Origin: Hofstenia miamia
Lineage: Eukaryota > Xenacoelomorpha > Acoela
DNA length: 64,000 nucleotides
Direction: 5' to 3'
Assembly (NCBI GenBank): GCA_004352715.1
Contig: SCFE01000039.1
Coordinates: forward strand, 280,311 to 344,310
Shown piece after piece: positions 1 through 12,337 of this stretch (position 1 is the first letter of the stretch; each line of letters starts with the position of its first letter). Made by a program: the position numbers and the translations under genes. Under the pieces are notes generated by a model. The model made no database searches, was not told the origin of the DNA, and worked only from the letters and a program-made list of their open reading frames with translations.

Positions 1-253
1 TATATATATATATGTGTAGGTAACAATAATTTTCGCAAAATTTCATAAGGTTTAAGGAACCTATATAAAATTTACCTAAAAAAAAATATATAGCCATCTT
101 GTTTAATATCAAGCCTTTATAGTTTTGAAAACAAAGTGGCTATATCCACATAAATAAATAAAAGAAATTCGTTGAAAAAGCACTAACTTTAACAGTATAG
201 AACGTAATCAATTAATAACAGATGAGCGCAAGCAAATAATGTATTGAAAATTA

Positions 254-1187
254 CTTTACATCAGGGTTGGCTGATTATAATCACCGATCATAATCAAGCT
301 ATTAAAATCGGATTATAATCGACATTTTTAAAAACAAAATCAACGGTTGATTTAGATACATGGTTTACGCGGTTATGCAGACCTTTCACATGCAAAATAT
401 TTATGACGAGTAAGCACGAGCGACTGATTTTTTGTGAAAATATCAAATGCGCGAATTGAATGAACTGCGCGCGTGTGTTACATTCATTACATTTTAACAT
501 TTTGTATAGTGTGTTGTACGTACGAGGCTAATGAAATCACCATGATATTCAAATAAGATTATTCTATATTCTAATATGTTAATGATATTCGACCAGTGTT
601 ATCCCTTGTCAAAATTTCTCGAAAAACATTAAAGAAAATTCAATTTTCAGCAAAATAAGTACAGTGGCTCACTGAGTCAGGTTCTGGATGATTTTGAATG
701 AAGTGGAACTTCATCATTCGAAATTATTTGAAATAGTAAGCTTCAGTAATAATGCAATTACTGTAATTATTTGTATTGTAAATTTTTGAAATTATCAGCT
801 AGTTGCATAAAATTTTTGTTTTAGAAAAATAGATAATCGATTAAACAAAGAGTAGAGAAATAATAAAAAATCGATGTTATCATTGTGATAATTAAGCAAT
901 TTTTCTGTGCCCCGTAATAGACTTGTACAGACCCCGAGTTCTTACTGTTAAGCTTGATCTTGAGAACATGAATTTTGACCCAAGCCAACAATGCAAATTA
1001 CTTCATGTCGTAGCAGAGTTGCTGATCGCCCATGTAGCTTTAAATTTACAGTACACGGAAATAGTGACGTGAGATATTTATATTAGTTTGTCATTGATTA
1101 TAATCGAGATTTAATTATTTTCTATTATAATCAGTTGATTTGATTATAATAGAATAAAATCATAAATCACCCAACCCTGCTTTAAAT
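254..1187. mobile_element. Non-autonomous hAT-like DNA transposon with 8-bp target duplication
   Basis: The element proper runs 262-1179. Its left end reads CAGGGTTGGCTGATTA and its right end, reverse-complemented, CAGGGTTGGGTGATTTA. It is flanked by CTTTACAT (254-261) and CTTTAAAT (1180-1187), 7 of 8 bases identical. An 8-bp duplication with T at position 2 and A at position 7, and CAGGG termini, are hallmarks of the hAT superfamily. Short repeats of GATTATAATC lie near both ends, as expected for subterminal transposase-binding motifs (inference). No transposase-like ORF is visible, so it would depend on an element elsewhere. Confidence 0.85.
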
Positions 1188-1509
1188 CGAAGAAAGAAAA
1201 AAAAGTTTTAAAATCCAAAATTTAAAATATAAATAAAAGACTTGAAGTAACAAAAAATCATAACAATACTAACATCAAATAAAACATCAAAATTTTTAAC
1301 AATAAAAATCTTATCAACAAAATGCTGATTGCCTCCTTTGCATATAAATACCATTATGAAGAAAATATCATTCTTACATTGGAGAAAAGTGATTTTGAAA
1401 TCAGAATCAATGAACACCTAAGAGAGCATTTAAAAAATGAAATATATTTGCATAAACATCGAGTAATTAAAGATAATTTGGAAATCTTACTTAAAACCAA
1501 GAATACCAT

Positions 1510-1777
1510 GCAAACATTTGAGCGTTGGGTCAACGGTGGGTTTAATGGGGTTTCCACATTGGCCAATGTAGTAAAACCACGAAGAATGAACCTATTCCCA
1601 ACCAATAAACCACAGTGTGTCAACCACCAAAGCCCAACCAAGAAACCACAGTGATTTTAATGTGGTTGCAATGTTTGCCAATGTTGATTCTTAGTGATTT
1701 AGAATAATAACACATATTGCGGGAAAACAGTTAATGCAAAATGTTGCCCAAAGTGTGCCCAACCATGAAATGTTTGC
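1510..1777. mobile_element. Short inverted-repeat insertion (MITE-like) inside the Penelope remnant
   Basis: The ends form an inverted repeat of about 20 bp: GCAAACATTTGAGCGTTGGG at the left and, reverse-complemented, GCAAACATTTCATGGTTGGG at the right. The interior carries several imperfect CCAACCAC/GGGTTT motifs and looks unlike the flanking AT-rich DNA. No clear target duplication was found, so the exact boundaries and superfamily are open. Confidence 0.5.
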
Positions 1778-1978
1778 TGCGTACTAAATATGCCGAAGCC
1801 CTATTTATAAAATACGCTAACAAGAACGAGCTAATGAACAATCAACTAAGCTATAACAACTTTTTGAAAATATTAAAATTGTTTGCGTATTTTAACATAA
1901 TTTAATGTAGTAAGTGTAAAACTTTATTCCTACAAATTTGTGCTGAAGAGGCCATTGATAAATCGGAACTGATTGCTA

Positions 1979-2000
1979 TTATATATATATATATATATAT
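1979..2000. repeat. (TA)n microsatellite
   Basis: Uninterrupted TA dinucleotides directly after the hammerhead-like motif of the Penelope remnant. Confidence 0.9.
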
Positions 2001-2301
2001 GCATATAGGATAAATTTAAAAAATAATGCAAAAATTTGTTTTTGTGTTAAAACTAATATTGTGCTGAATATTCTAACAACTGTAAAACTATATAATAATT
2101 TTATCACTGAATTGTAAAATATGATCACGTTTTAGTCAAATTTTCATTACTTAACATGCTTTAAAAAATAATGATTTTTGATGCAATAAAATGGGACAAA
2201 CGAGCCGCCAGCTGCATAAATTTTAACACTGCGCAAAAAAAATTGTAGAAATTCATAATTTATACTAGGTGAATAAAGTGCTATTTATTGTAATTCGCAA
2301 A

Positions 2302-2889
2302 ATGCAGTACCTAACTTTCATACTTTTCGAGCATTTAACTTCTCCTACCGATGTGTTTTATCAATACATGCCATTGCAGGATGAGCTTTTTGCAAATATA
2401 TTAAAAGTCTATTATCTGAACTCCTTCTCAGAATGCAGGAAGATTTGTCAGTTGCCATGTACACTCATAAATTTTGAGTATCTAAATGGAAAATGCCACT
2501 TATTAGAGGCAAGTACCAAGAAAATAATCATACCCAAAGGTTCATTATATTTTACATCCCTACAATTTTATATCGCGGGTGAAATGTCGAGTACAAATTT
2601 TTTCCAAGCTGAGGAATTATGCAAAAAATATGATGCTGCAATAGCTCAATCATGCACAGCAGAGCAAGAATCAATGTTAAGAAATCTAGCACCCCGCAAT
2701 CTTGGATATACAAAAGTAATTTGGATTGAGAGCCTCCAGTCATCAGGTTGTAATCCTACATTAATGATGCCTTCATGCGCTTCCGATGAAAGTTTAGCCT
2801 TAATTATAACTGATTCTGATTATGCAAAAGATTACTATGAATGTTTCATAAAAACAAAATCTTATGGTGGCGTTATGTGTTCCAAATAA
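2302..2889 (+). CDS. PAN/apple-like plus C-type-lectin-like secreted protein ORF (hypothetical)
   Basis: An uninterrupted ORF of 195 codons from ATG 2302 to the TAA at 2887-2889. The N-terminal third contains a cysteine pattern C-x3-C-x3-C, a FEY and GKCHLLE segment (residues about 45-70), which resembles a PAN/apple fold. The second half (about residues 95-195) has AEELCKKYDAAIAQ followed by further cysteines and a closing YYECF...GGVMC, loosely matching the C-type lectin-like fold. The conserved WIGL and calcium-binding EPN/WND motifs are not seen, so carbohydrate binding is not supported. The frame opens right after an in-frame TAG at 2266-2268, so the ORF could also be an internal or terminal exon using an AG acceptor there (VNKVLFIV would then precede the Met). 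No clear signal peptide or poly(A) signal was found. Domain calls are by eye and uncertain; it may be a retrocopy. Confidence 0.4.
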   Translation: MQYLTFILFEHLTSPTDVFYQYMPLQDELFANILKVYYLNSFSECRKICQLPCTLINFEYLNGKCHLLEASTKKIIIPKGSLYFTSLQFYIAGEMSSTNFFQAEELCKKYDAAIAQSCTAEQESMLRNLAPRNLGYTKVIWIESLQSSGCNPTLMMPSCASDESLALIITDSDYAKDYYECFIKTKSYGGVMCSK

Positions 2890-3547
2890 CAGATATTTAA
2901 CGATATAATTTTCTCCCCAAGTTTATAAAGTCCACGTGAGATTGTTTGCTGCATATACATATTGTAGGGCAAACAAACAGTTTCTACAAAAAGTTTGATT
3001 AGTATCATGTATTAGTTTAACCTGAACTTAGAATTTGGAAGTATGTGGCTTGTAAAGTTTGGTAGATAACAACTATTCTGATTTTTTTGTAATATTAAAA
3101 AGATTTATCTAATTTGGTATGCAATTATTAAGTGATATTTAGAAAGACAATTGAAGAATATAAAATCTATATATTTCAAAAGTCGCAGACAATTATATTT
3201 ACCTAGTATCTGCAGACATTATTTTCCTGTTATTATTGCCTGAATCCAATTATTGTAATTCAATACATATTTAGCACTCAAACACTATACAGATAAGGTG
3301 TTCAGAATTTAAAAAATTTTCAAACCTCGCTTTTTTAACCCATAGTTCATAATTGTTTCAACATTCAGCCCAACACGATTGAAAAGTTTCAGAAAATTTT
3401 TTAGAATAAACATAAAACGATGCAGAAGAAAGGACTTTATCAAAATTAACAAACTTGACTATCCAATATATATAATACAAAATGGCAATTCTTAGGTACC
3501 AATGCAGTTCATTATTAATACTAGTAGATAACCATTTTCAAAAAAGC

Positions 3548-3549
<2 letters not shown>

Positions 3550-3580
<31 letters not shown>
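3550..3580. repeat. (TA)n microsatellite
   Basis: About 15 uninterrupted TA units. Confidence 0.9.
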
Positions 3581-3583
<3 letters not shown>

Positions 3584-3763
3584 TTGTTTAATCAAATCAA
3601 AATACATCCACTCAGGTTAATTGTTTTAAATGATATCATATAATTTTCATTTTCCCTACTTTGCATTAATTTAGAATTTTTTACAGGTATATCTCATTTC
3701 GATAGAAGAAAGCTCAAGAATAAATTGATCTTTGATAATTTTCTCCTCAGATGCTCAATATCA

Positions 3764-3765
<2 letters not shown>

Positions 3766-3799
<34 letters not shown>
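3766..3799. repeat. (TA)n microsatellite
   Basis: TA dinucleotide run of about 16 units, preceded by ATACA. Confidence 0.9.
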
Positions 3800-3806
<7 letters not shown>

Positions 3807-5175
3807 GTTACAGAAAAATTTTATAACTAGGTCTCTTATACACATCTACCCTAAAGTTTCAGTGAATTTATGACATTGATATTTACTTAAAAACTTAGTA
3901 GAAGGCAAAATTTGAGTTGGAATTGGAGCTAAGGGTATGGTTAAATTTAGTATTTTTCCAATAAATATCTAGGTATTATAATGTTATTATGAATTTAGGT
4001 GTGTGAAATGTCCATTCAGAAACTAACTGAATTGCAGTGATTTCACAAAATTTCTAATTTCACAATCTTACTGTAACATATATACTACTCGTGAGTGCAC
4101 GGCTTTCCCCGCACATACCACCGGATACGCTTTTCACTCCACATTATTAGTATCTTAAAAAAGATATTTTTTCAAAAAAAGTTTATGAATATAATGTTTT
4201 AAACAAATAATTAATGTGAATTGTTTTCGAAGTGTTGTTGAAAATTTTTAAATTGAATAATAGCAGCAAAGAAAATTTTATTCTAGGTTTCGGGTAGCCA
4301 ATGTTTTGAGAACAGGTGTTTACATGTAGCACAGCATTTACACATATAAACAATGGTCTCTGAATTAATTTTTCAGTATAAAAAACAAATAATTGGAAAA
4401 AGAAAAGAAAGCAGTTTACCTACAATCCAGCTTCTGATGTAACAAGCTGCTTAAGTAAGTAGCCAATGCAATGAATAAGCAATTTTAAGCGCGACTATTG
4501 ATACGTCATGCTTTATGAATATTTGTACAAATTTAGTTCAAATTAACTAATTCTATTCCATATTTGCATTAATGTTTACGCTTAGCTACATTAAGAATAC
4601 AGATTTTAAAGTTATCCCAGCAGATATTCAAATTTGCGCTCTTTTCTTAAATATATTATATATATTTATTTTTAAGATCCTTGTGTAATTTGCTAAACAA
4701 TTGAAATTACAATTTGATTTTTACTTGCCTTGCTTAAAATTTCTGTACCAAGCAATTTGAAGCATACAACAACAGCACAGCTTCCCGAAGGCCAACATCT
4801 AATTAGAGAGACGCTAGAAACTCTGCAGATTTTGAACAAAAGCTATGACATAATAATCTGGTAAGCGACTTATAAAGAAAGGTCAAAATATTTAAGTACT
4901 TTCATGCTGGAGTTCCTGCATAAGAAGCATCCATGATCATAAATATTAGGATATACGTTTACACCAAATATTTTTGAAAGTATTAAAGCTATTGTTTATA
5001 TTTTTTTGAAGAATAAATTTCATTATTGCAAATTTAAATTTTTGGATAATTTACTTATAAAAGCTTAAATTTTATTCTAAGCCCTTTTGAAGGGCTCCCC
5101 TAGAAAATATCCCCATGATTATACATGGTATATAAAATTTAATACAAATTATATAGCAAGTTCAATGTAAAAATA

Positions 5176-5382
5176 CAGTGTATTTACAAATTTTTGATAT
5201 TATCACATATTTGCCACAAAAATATTGATATTCAAAATTTGTAAAAATCCCATTATATTGCTAGTATTTATGCAAGTTTCATCAAAATAACAGGATTTTC
5301 ACAAAATGTGAATGTCATTATTTTATAATGAATGAGTATATTCATATCAAAATTTGTGAATATACTAAATTTGTTTACAGTG
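5176..5382. mobile_element. Possible small inverted-repeat element (MITE-like)
   Basis: Left end CAGTGTATTTACAAATTT; right end reverse-complemented CACTGTAAACAAATTT, followed inside by further mirrored AATTTTGATAT and TATTCACA motifs. The putative 8-bp flanks TAAAAATA and AAATCATA match at only 5 of 8 positions, so target duplication is not established. Confidence 0.4.
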
Positions 5383-6299
5383 AAATCATATTTTGTGCTA
5401 CACTTTATATAGTATGCATATTAATGGCGATGCTGTCTAGGGTACTCTTTCACAAAGGCATATGATGAAAAATGATTAGTAACAAAATATTTATTCATCG
5501 ACAAAAAATCTAAATCAGTACTTTAATACGTTCAAAAATAATTTGTGTCCTAATATTTATGACCATGAATGTAGAATTTGTATAATAAAACTTACTCAGA
5601 GACAATAATCTCTGAAGTTATATGGAGCTACACTTAACTGTGCAACTTCACAAGAATAGAATTGCGTTGATCAAATTATTGCTACTGCCTGTAATAGCCT
5701 TTAGAGGTATATTATTATGTTTATATAATTTTACAAATTTTACTAACAAAGGTAATTATTAAGTAGAAATAATATATAGTTTTCACTTTTTAAGTAATCA
5801 GCTAATTTATTAAAAGTTCACAGAAAAAATTCGTAAAATTTTGTTTTGCAAGACATGAAGTGCTCAAAGATAAAATACTAGTGTTAAAAAATTGAAAAAA
5901 TTGGCATTGAAAAAATGAAAAACTGAGTTACAATGTTTTGATTTTCAGTAGTTGAAATTAAACCTTTATATTTAAAAGAACAACCAGTAACAGACCTTGT
6001 TCTAAATCGATTATTGATATATCAGGTATAAAGCAACAAAATACTTTAGAAAATTGAAACAATAACATTGTAATAGGAAATGGTTGCTCAATAATACTAG
6101 TTTTATTTAGTTTGAACTGTGAATACAGTGCATCATATTTATATACAAATATTTACAAAGCAATATATATATATATACAATATGTCATTGTACAACACTA
6201 AAAAAACTAAAGCTAAATAGATAAGGTTAAAAAACTGCATTAAAAACAAAAGGACACGCACAAACAAAACAAATATAAAGTTTTGAAATATTTACAATA

Positions 6300-6860
6300 T
6301 AATAACTCATTTTACATTCCGCCACACGTTTAATTTTTTTGAAGAACCTAGTTTGTATTGATCTGCAAGTAAATTCTCTTTTAGTAAGCGTTTAAATTGA
6401 TTCAAGGTTGAAGCATTTCGTATTTTAATATCTAATGAATTCCATAGCTGACAAGCAGTTGCAGTAAATCAAGAGTTCCAAATTTTTGTTTTAGTCTAAA
6501 TATTATTTATACACGCTTTATTTTTCTCATGAAAATGGAGATATTTGTTGAAAAACAGTAAAGATGGTGTTAGAGAATGTTTGTATTTGTACATGTTTAC
6601 AAGGCTGCTGTAAATTGTATGGTATCTAGGAACTAAAATTTTAATTTCGTTGATTTTATGGCTGGTTTGTTGCTTTCTCACGCTGAACATTGTTAAATGT
6701 CTTATTTATTTGTTCTGACTGTGCAGTTGTTAAGTAGTTCAGCAGTACACATGCATAGTTATACTGGCTCATCACCAGTGTATTCATTAACTGTTCACTT
6801 CAGGTGAAAGCTCTAAGTTGTCTAATATATTGAATGCCCACTATCATGCTCCTCACTTTC
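6300..6860 (-). mobile_element. LINE reverse-transcriptase C-terminal fragment, decayed
   Basis: On the - strand the downstream part reads CQLWNSLDIKIRNASTLNQF then KRLLKENL, the classic C-terminal 'W(N)xLPxxIRxxxSLxxFKxxLKxxL' of jockey/CR1-type LINE ORF2 proteins. Upstream (6496-6690, and 6720-6800 in another frame) are matching pieces such as LVMSQYNYACVLLNYL. Several stops and frame changes separate these pieces, so it is a dead 5'-truncated copy. Confidence 0.7.
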
Positions 6861-6914
6861 TTTCTAATGCAAGACTTATATGAAAAAGAATAATAATAAC
6901 AATAGTAATATGAA

Positions 6915-6915
6915 T

Positions 6916-6952
<37 letters not shown>

Positions 6953-6957
6953 TTAAT
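6915..6957. repeat. (AAT)n microsatellite
   Basis: Run of AAT/ATA trinucleotides, about 12 units, with imperfect units upstream from 6887. Confidence 0.85.
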
Positions 6958-7574
6958 AAATGATTAGGTGTATAAGAAAGCAGCCTCGAAGATACAAAAT
7001 GTTTCGTTTAAGTGAGGTAGTACTGTTGAATATCCCAGGCGAACACATTTACATCTTCTGTATTAAGATTGATCAACCCCTGTATTCCATAGATTATATC
7101 ACAATTGTAATATTCGAAATAATTACAAGCATTATTATAGAAATTTGTCAAGCTGAAATACAAAATGACATTTTTCATCTATTAATGACAAGTTAATTCC
7201 TTAAACTGTATATTACTCCTTAATTATTCCTGGAAACAACTATGAAACCTAAGTTACGTTTGTACATGCAGTTGTGTAATCCGCATACAAACACTAAGAG
7301 CAGTTTTGGTACAACATTATTATTTTTTCTATTTTAGAAGCTGCATTGTTTCATGTATCAACAAATAATATAAAAATTAGTTCATATACTTGATAGTAGG
7401 ACTAGAAATGTAAATATAATAAATAATAAAACTCTTTAATTGTGTGCAAAAAGGGAAAAGTGTTGAGCTATGTTAATCCATAAAATGTTTTTGATTGGCT
7501 AAAATTTGACAAATAAGATCTTTTCAACAATGTGATTGTCCTTTATTAGAATTGCATTGGGGCAAATCATTCAG

Positions 7575-9379
7575 ATGATGAATAACTCTGATTACATTCC
7601 CTCATTTTCTGCTGATTACGAAAAAGCTTCGTCATATATGAGAATATACTGCGCATTTGTGTCTGTTGTAGGCATTGTTGGCAATGTTTCTGTAATAAGA
7701 GCATTCTTTTTCAAGGATGACATAAAAAAACTAATGGGACCAGCTTCATTAGTAATCGTATCATTAGCCTGTCTTGATCTTTCAGCATGTCTGAATATGA
7801 TCCCTGGCCTAATATTTTCAAGGTTTTTTAGAAAATTCAACAACCTCCCAGGAATCTGTCAAATGCTCGGAAGTCATTTCATCATGTGGTATGCAGGTGG
7901 CGGTAGTGCATGGCACATGGTAAGCATCGCTTTTGACAGATATCTTGCAGTGGCAAAGTCTGTATGGCATCGAGCAAATTATTCCACAGCTAAGGTGGCT
8001 TTAATGTGCATAACGGCTCACCTCATCGGAATTGGGTTGTACTTCTACTTAGCGGTATTTAATCACGTCATAGATGGGGTTTGTTACTATTCACTTAAAC
8101 TTCATAACCGATGGATTCGACTGGTAACATTCCTAGAAGCAGTTTTCATCATCATTGTTCCAACGATTCTTCTGCTCTTTTTCTATGGCAAAATATTCTT
8201 AGAATTATCAAAGTCAAAATCATCGGTTGCCAAGAAGGGCCAAACTAAAGTTGTAAGAACAATGTTTATTGTAAGTAATTTAATGTCAAGCTTTGTTGAG
8301 AAAATCATTCTAAATTAGCAGTTATATTAACTATCCAAATATGAGGTATTATTATGGAAGTTAATATTGAAAGATTTTTGAAAATATTACAATTTAAGCA
8401 AGTTAGTCATTTAAATTCCAAATTTTAAGAGATTTATTTTATAATGGATTTATAAGAAATGGAGACCATTTTCTACTTTAAATATTTGGTTGTAAAAAAT
8501 GTTGTATAATTTAAGGAAGAGATTTAAGCATTTCTATCAAAGTCATTAGAACTTTTGCACATGTACAATCTATGAATAAATGAGGCATAGTCCCTCTTCT
8601 ACAATATTTCTTTTAGGAATGCAGTACACTTAGGGCTTCCAATTTAGAGCAACTTTAGTAAATATAGAATGAGCGAAAGGTGGACTTTTCAACAAAATTT
8701 TTCACAACAATTGTGAGGTTTTTTCTAAAAACATTAAAAATTTGAGAATTTGACAAATATTATTGGCAAATTCGAAGAAACTTATAGTAGTAAAATGCGT
8801 TTCTTAAATTTTGTTAAACTTTTTTTGATTGATTGTCTCTACAATAGCAATGATGTGGATAAGTAATTTGCAGCAGGAAGAAAACTTGAAACGTTATTTG
8901 CTCAACAAATTTGCATTTATCAAACTGATTTATTGAAATGCTGAATGTTGAGTATATATTGCGAATATATTATAATATTTTTATAATTCAAATTGCTCGG
9001 ATTGTGTTAGACATTTGATGCCATTATATTTAACTAATCTCAAAATGCAGGCTCTTTTTTGAAATCTAATTTATGTTATAAAATATAGATAATGTCATTT
9101 CGAAATTATCTAACTAAAATCTAAATGTGCATATGGATCACCTTCAATATTTAGGTCTTTGTTGTTTACTTGGCATGCTGGACACCAAACATTGCTTGGT
9201 CTGTTACTTGGGGGTGGGAGATTGAAATGTTTTCTATATTTTATGGTAATAACGTCGTCAATGTTACCGTTTGCACTGTATTTTTGAACAGTTGTTTGAA
9301 TCCGGTCATTTACGCTCTCAGCATTCCGCCATTTCGACAAGCTATTTTGCCTGCATTTTTCACCAGAAAACAAGAATAA
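7575..9379 (+). CDS. Class A (rhodopsin-like) GPCR, two exons (7575-8270, 9155-9379)
   Basis: Joined exons give 306 residues, typical for a compact class A receptor. Exon 1 (232 codons) ends ...RTMFI at a GTAAGT donor (8271); exon 2 starts VFVVYLACW after the TTTAG acceptor (9153-9154), intron phase 0, 884 nt. Visible hallmarks: GNVSVIRAFFF in TM1, LVIVSLACLD in TM2, a TM3 cysteine (GICQM) that can pair with the ECL2 cysteine (DGVCYY), a DRY motif at residues 121-123, a short basic ICL3 (KSSVAKKGQTK), CWTP at 240-243 in TM6 and NPVIY at 281-285 in TM7. There is no TM7 lysine at the retinal position, so it is not an opsin. The short N-terminus and tail suggest a small-ligand receptor, but the ligand is unknown. 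The first ATG (7575) is taken; the ATG at 7578 aligns with the second ATG of the paralogue at 59452. Confidence 0.9.
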
Positions 9380-9936
9380 CTTATAAAATTATAGTTATAT
9401 AATGAATAGCGTTTAGAATAATTTTACAGTAAATAATGCACGAAATCTCAAAGGGTTTACATAAAGTTATATTATAAGTCAAATGTTTTGTTTTTAATAG
9501 AAGCAACAATTTTCCAAATTTTGCTTTGATTAAATAACAAAAAATTGCATCGAATACTTAGAAACACATAAATTAAAATTTATATAGCATCAATTCTTAT
9601 TTCATAATGTACACACTCATGTACAATGGCTGATGTTGGTACACTTAAAACTTTATGCATTGCATAACATAGCATCAGCTTTAACATAATATTGTTCTAA
9701 AAATTTGTTGTTGATTGAAGTTTAGAAATTTTTTGAATACAACTTAATTTGTTACAGATATTACAACTAACAATTAGTAGAATTTAGCCAATGAATGTGA
9801 ATTACAAATGTTGGCTTCAGAAAATTTCCTACCTCATCCCTTTGTTAAGACTTCATGCATGACACGAGCATATCGGAATTTTTAAAGGAATGTATTCGTG
9901 GAAGTTTTTCTATGTCATGATTGAATTAATTTTTTT
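9380..9936. other. Downstream flank of GPCR gene, no gene seen
   Basis: AT-rich sequence likely holding the 3' UTR of the receptor; no convincing poly(A) signal close to the stop was identified and no ORF is supported. Confidence 0.5.
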
Positions 9937-10151
9937 ACATAACTTTTCCTGTTATTTAATAAACATTTTAAAATAAGATTATAATAAAGGTATATTGAAT
10001 GAAAAAATAAGAAAAATCTGCACAATCAAATTAACAAGTAGAACTATAAATTTTCTTGGCCTAATAAAGGCTCGTTTTGGGATCATTGTATATTTAATGT
10101 AGTGCTCAAGCTCGGCTCGGCTCGTTAGAAGCTGGCTCGTTGACAAGTCTG
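9937..10151. mobile_element. Fragment of small hAT-like MITE (right end)
   Basis: Closely similar to 17666-17941: shared blocks around TTATTTAATAAACATTT and GAAAAATCTGCACAATCAAA, and a right end GCTCGTTGACAAGTCTG at 10135-10151. A left end of the form CAGACTTGTCAACGA is missing, so this copy is left-truncated. Confidence 0.65.
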
Positions 10152-12240
10152 CTTAATCAACAATTAAGAATTCATAGTATTTTAGAGACGGGTTAAAACT
10201 TTTTAAATGTAGAACTTTTAAGTTTTGCAAGAATAACTATGTTATTTTTTCTTTGAATGGAAACAGTTTCTTAAAAAATTTCTAGGGATTTAAGTAATAT
10301 ACTTACTAAGAAAACGTGGTAGTGATTGCCATTAATATAATTTAATTATAAGAGAAAGTGTACATATTAATTTTGATTCTGATTCTTATTCACAATTTTC
10401 ATCACTATTTGCAAACAACTTGCTAATTTCCACAATTTTACGTAAGAGGTACTAAAGTTTTACTTAATTTTTTTTTATTTTACTTGTCATCTGAATAAAA
10501 TTAAAGTAAAACAATTAGTGTGCTAATTGCATTTATAAAAAAAGATTCTAAAATATCTGAAAGTGAAAAAGATGCAAAAAGTCAAAATTTTCCTATTGAG
10601 TAAAATCAAGAGAAATAAAATATAATAGTTGAAGATAATAAAATGTAGAATGTTATGTTTTCATTGCTCCTGCTATTTAAACTTGCATTCAAAAACATAA
10701 TTTAAAATTTTTTTACAAATCAAGTGCAATTCAGGCCCGGTACTAACATTTTTACGTAAATCTATAAAATCTATAAAGGCGTTGATATTGAAAAAATGTT
10801 AAAATCTAAAAAGCGTAAAATAAATAGTTTTCATTGCAATAGCAAAATAACTGCTTATTCAAATAATAAGTTGAAATGAAATTATAGAATCATCAAATGG
10901 GAAATGCTCAACTTAATGTAAAATTACTATATACATTATTATCATTATTATCTCGTATCCTCTCCTGAGTAATTTAAGAAGGATTTGTGGAGAGATCAAA
11001 CCCCACATACCTCTTCTGGACTCAGGTCTGAAATTAATTGCATTTTCAATTAGTGTCCATCGTAAAACAGTGGAAAAGTAAACGAAATAATATTTTTCAA
11101 AGATTTATTAACGAGTAGATAGATATAAATTTGCAATGTGTATGAATTAAAAGGTCCTTGTTTTGCTTTCATAAGCACAGAATCAGGAAATGCTTTGCAA
11201 TGGGTGATATTTTCAATAAAAATTTCACTCAAATACATTTGTAGAAACTTTTTACTGCATTTAAGATAATAGTTAGCTTTTTCTTGATAATTATTATTTT
11301 AATTAATTCCAATCTACAAATATATATACATATATATGCAATTATATATATAATATATATGTATATATATATATATTTATTTATTTATTTATTCATTCAT
11401 TCATTCAATTGTATGTATAGAAAGAGCTGAAGTTGCATAGCACAAATTTTTTTATTATAATTATTTTTCTAGCGAAATCCAATTTCATAGATTTTCAAAT
11501 GTAAGTCCTGTAAATTCAATATATTTTATTATAGCAATTTTTGTTAATATTATTTGTTAGTGTTAAGAAACTGGAAATAAAATTAACTACATAATCAAAA
11601 AGCCGAACAACTCAATTTATACCAAAATTAATTAGAGATTGCTAAATTAATTTTTTAGATGAAATTATAATACTGAAATAATAAAACTTTCTAAAGCTAA
11701 ATTTTTATAATATTTTCTCGCCAATTAAGCAAAATATTCCTGCTTATCAGATAACTACAGAACTATTTTTTTGTTTTTGGCTTGTAAATGGTCTATAAAA
11801 CGACAAAATTTTCTTGGAAATTTCAAAGTGTCTGCAGCCCGGTAATTTCTCCTTTCCAACAGACCGGACCGCTTGTAGCCGGTTTCGTCTCTCGTTTCAG
11901 TATTAGTCAGTATATAAAATCAAGATATTGAGGTGCCACACATTCCAATAGGAATATTGCCACCCCTACCACATTACTTCCTACGAAGCTGCATGGCATG
12001 TTAATAAACTTTCTGTAATTTTGTATGGCACCATTCTAATTTTAAAATAACCTATACTAAAATTCACGAAAATTTACATATATTTTCGGAAAAAAAGTAA
12101 CATGCAGATTTTTTTCATTAACCTTAGCACTTTGAGATCCATAAGGAAACTAAAGCTGCTTTAGTAGTGAAAACTTGTTTCTTGCATTAAGCAGATGATA
12201 AAAAGCACCCTATCAAAAGTGATCAGATCAAAAACAAAAA
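10152..12240. other. AT-rich intergenic DNA
   Basis: No supported gene. Includes a TA-rich and (TTTA)n/(TTCA)n patch at about 11315-11405 and a more GC-rich stretch at 11836-11900 of unknown nature. Confidence 0.5.
11315..11405. repeat. Compound (TA)n / (TTTA)n / (TTCA)n simple repeat
   Basis: Interrupted TA runs pass into TTTA and then TTCA tetranucleotides. Confidence 0.85.
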
Positions 12241-12337
12241 TTTATTGATTAAATTTAAGTAAGATTTTTATAGTTAATAAGAAATTTGAATTATTTAAAA
12301 AATATAAAATTCTTGAAAATTTGTTTTCACTTGGATA

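Larger units (their letters stand above)
1190..2000 (+). mobile_element. Penelope-like retroelement remnant (GIY-YIG end, hammerhead-like core, TA tail)
   Basis: In the + reading from about 1322 the translation has the Penelope endonuclease pattern: a SFAYKY segment, then FEIRINEHLREHLKNE and a KHR motif. This matches the 'VYKYTC ... ETxRHFxTRIxEHLxGH' block seen in the other copies here. The CxxC and the GIY/YIG core itself are lost. Downstream, 1943-1969 resembles a hammerhead core (CTGAAGA, a short stem, GGAAC), followed by a (TA)n tract at 1979-2000. The 3' region is interrupted by a short inverted-repeat insert (1510-1777). The RT domain is absent and the copy is dead. Confidence 0.7.
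2890..5175. other. AT-rich intergenic DNA with TA microsatellites
   Basis: No coding region recognised. Holds two long TA tracts (about 3550-3580 and 3766-3799) and otherwise featureless AT-rich sequence. Confidence 0.6.

Noticed and set aside
7616-7843. - strand open frame over the first GPCR
   Set aside because: Antisense shadow of the receptor's TM1-TM2 coding sequence.
10930-11030. ATTATTATC-rich patch followed by a GC-richer 80 bp as a LINE 3' end
   Set aside because: No RT sequence adjoins it and no second copy is visible in the window.
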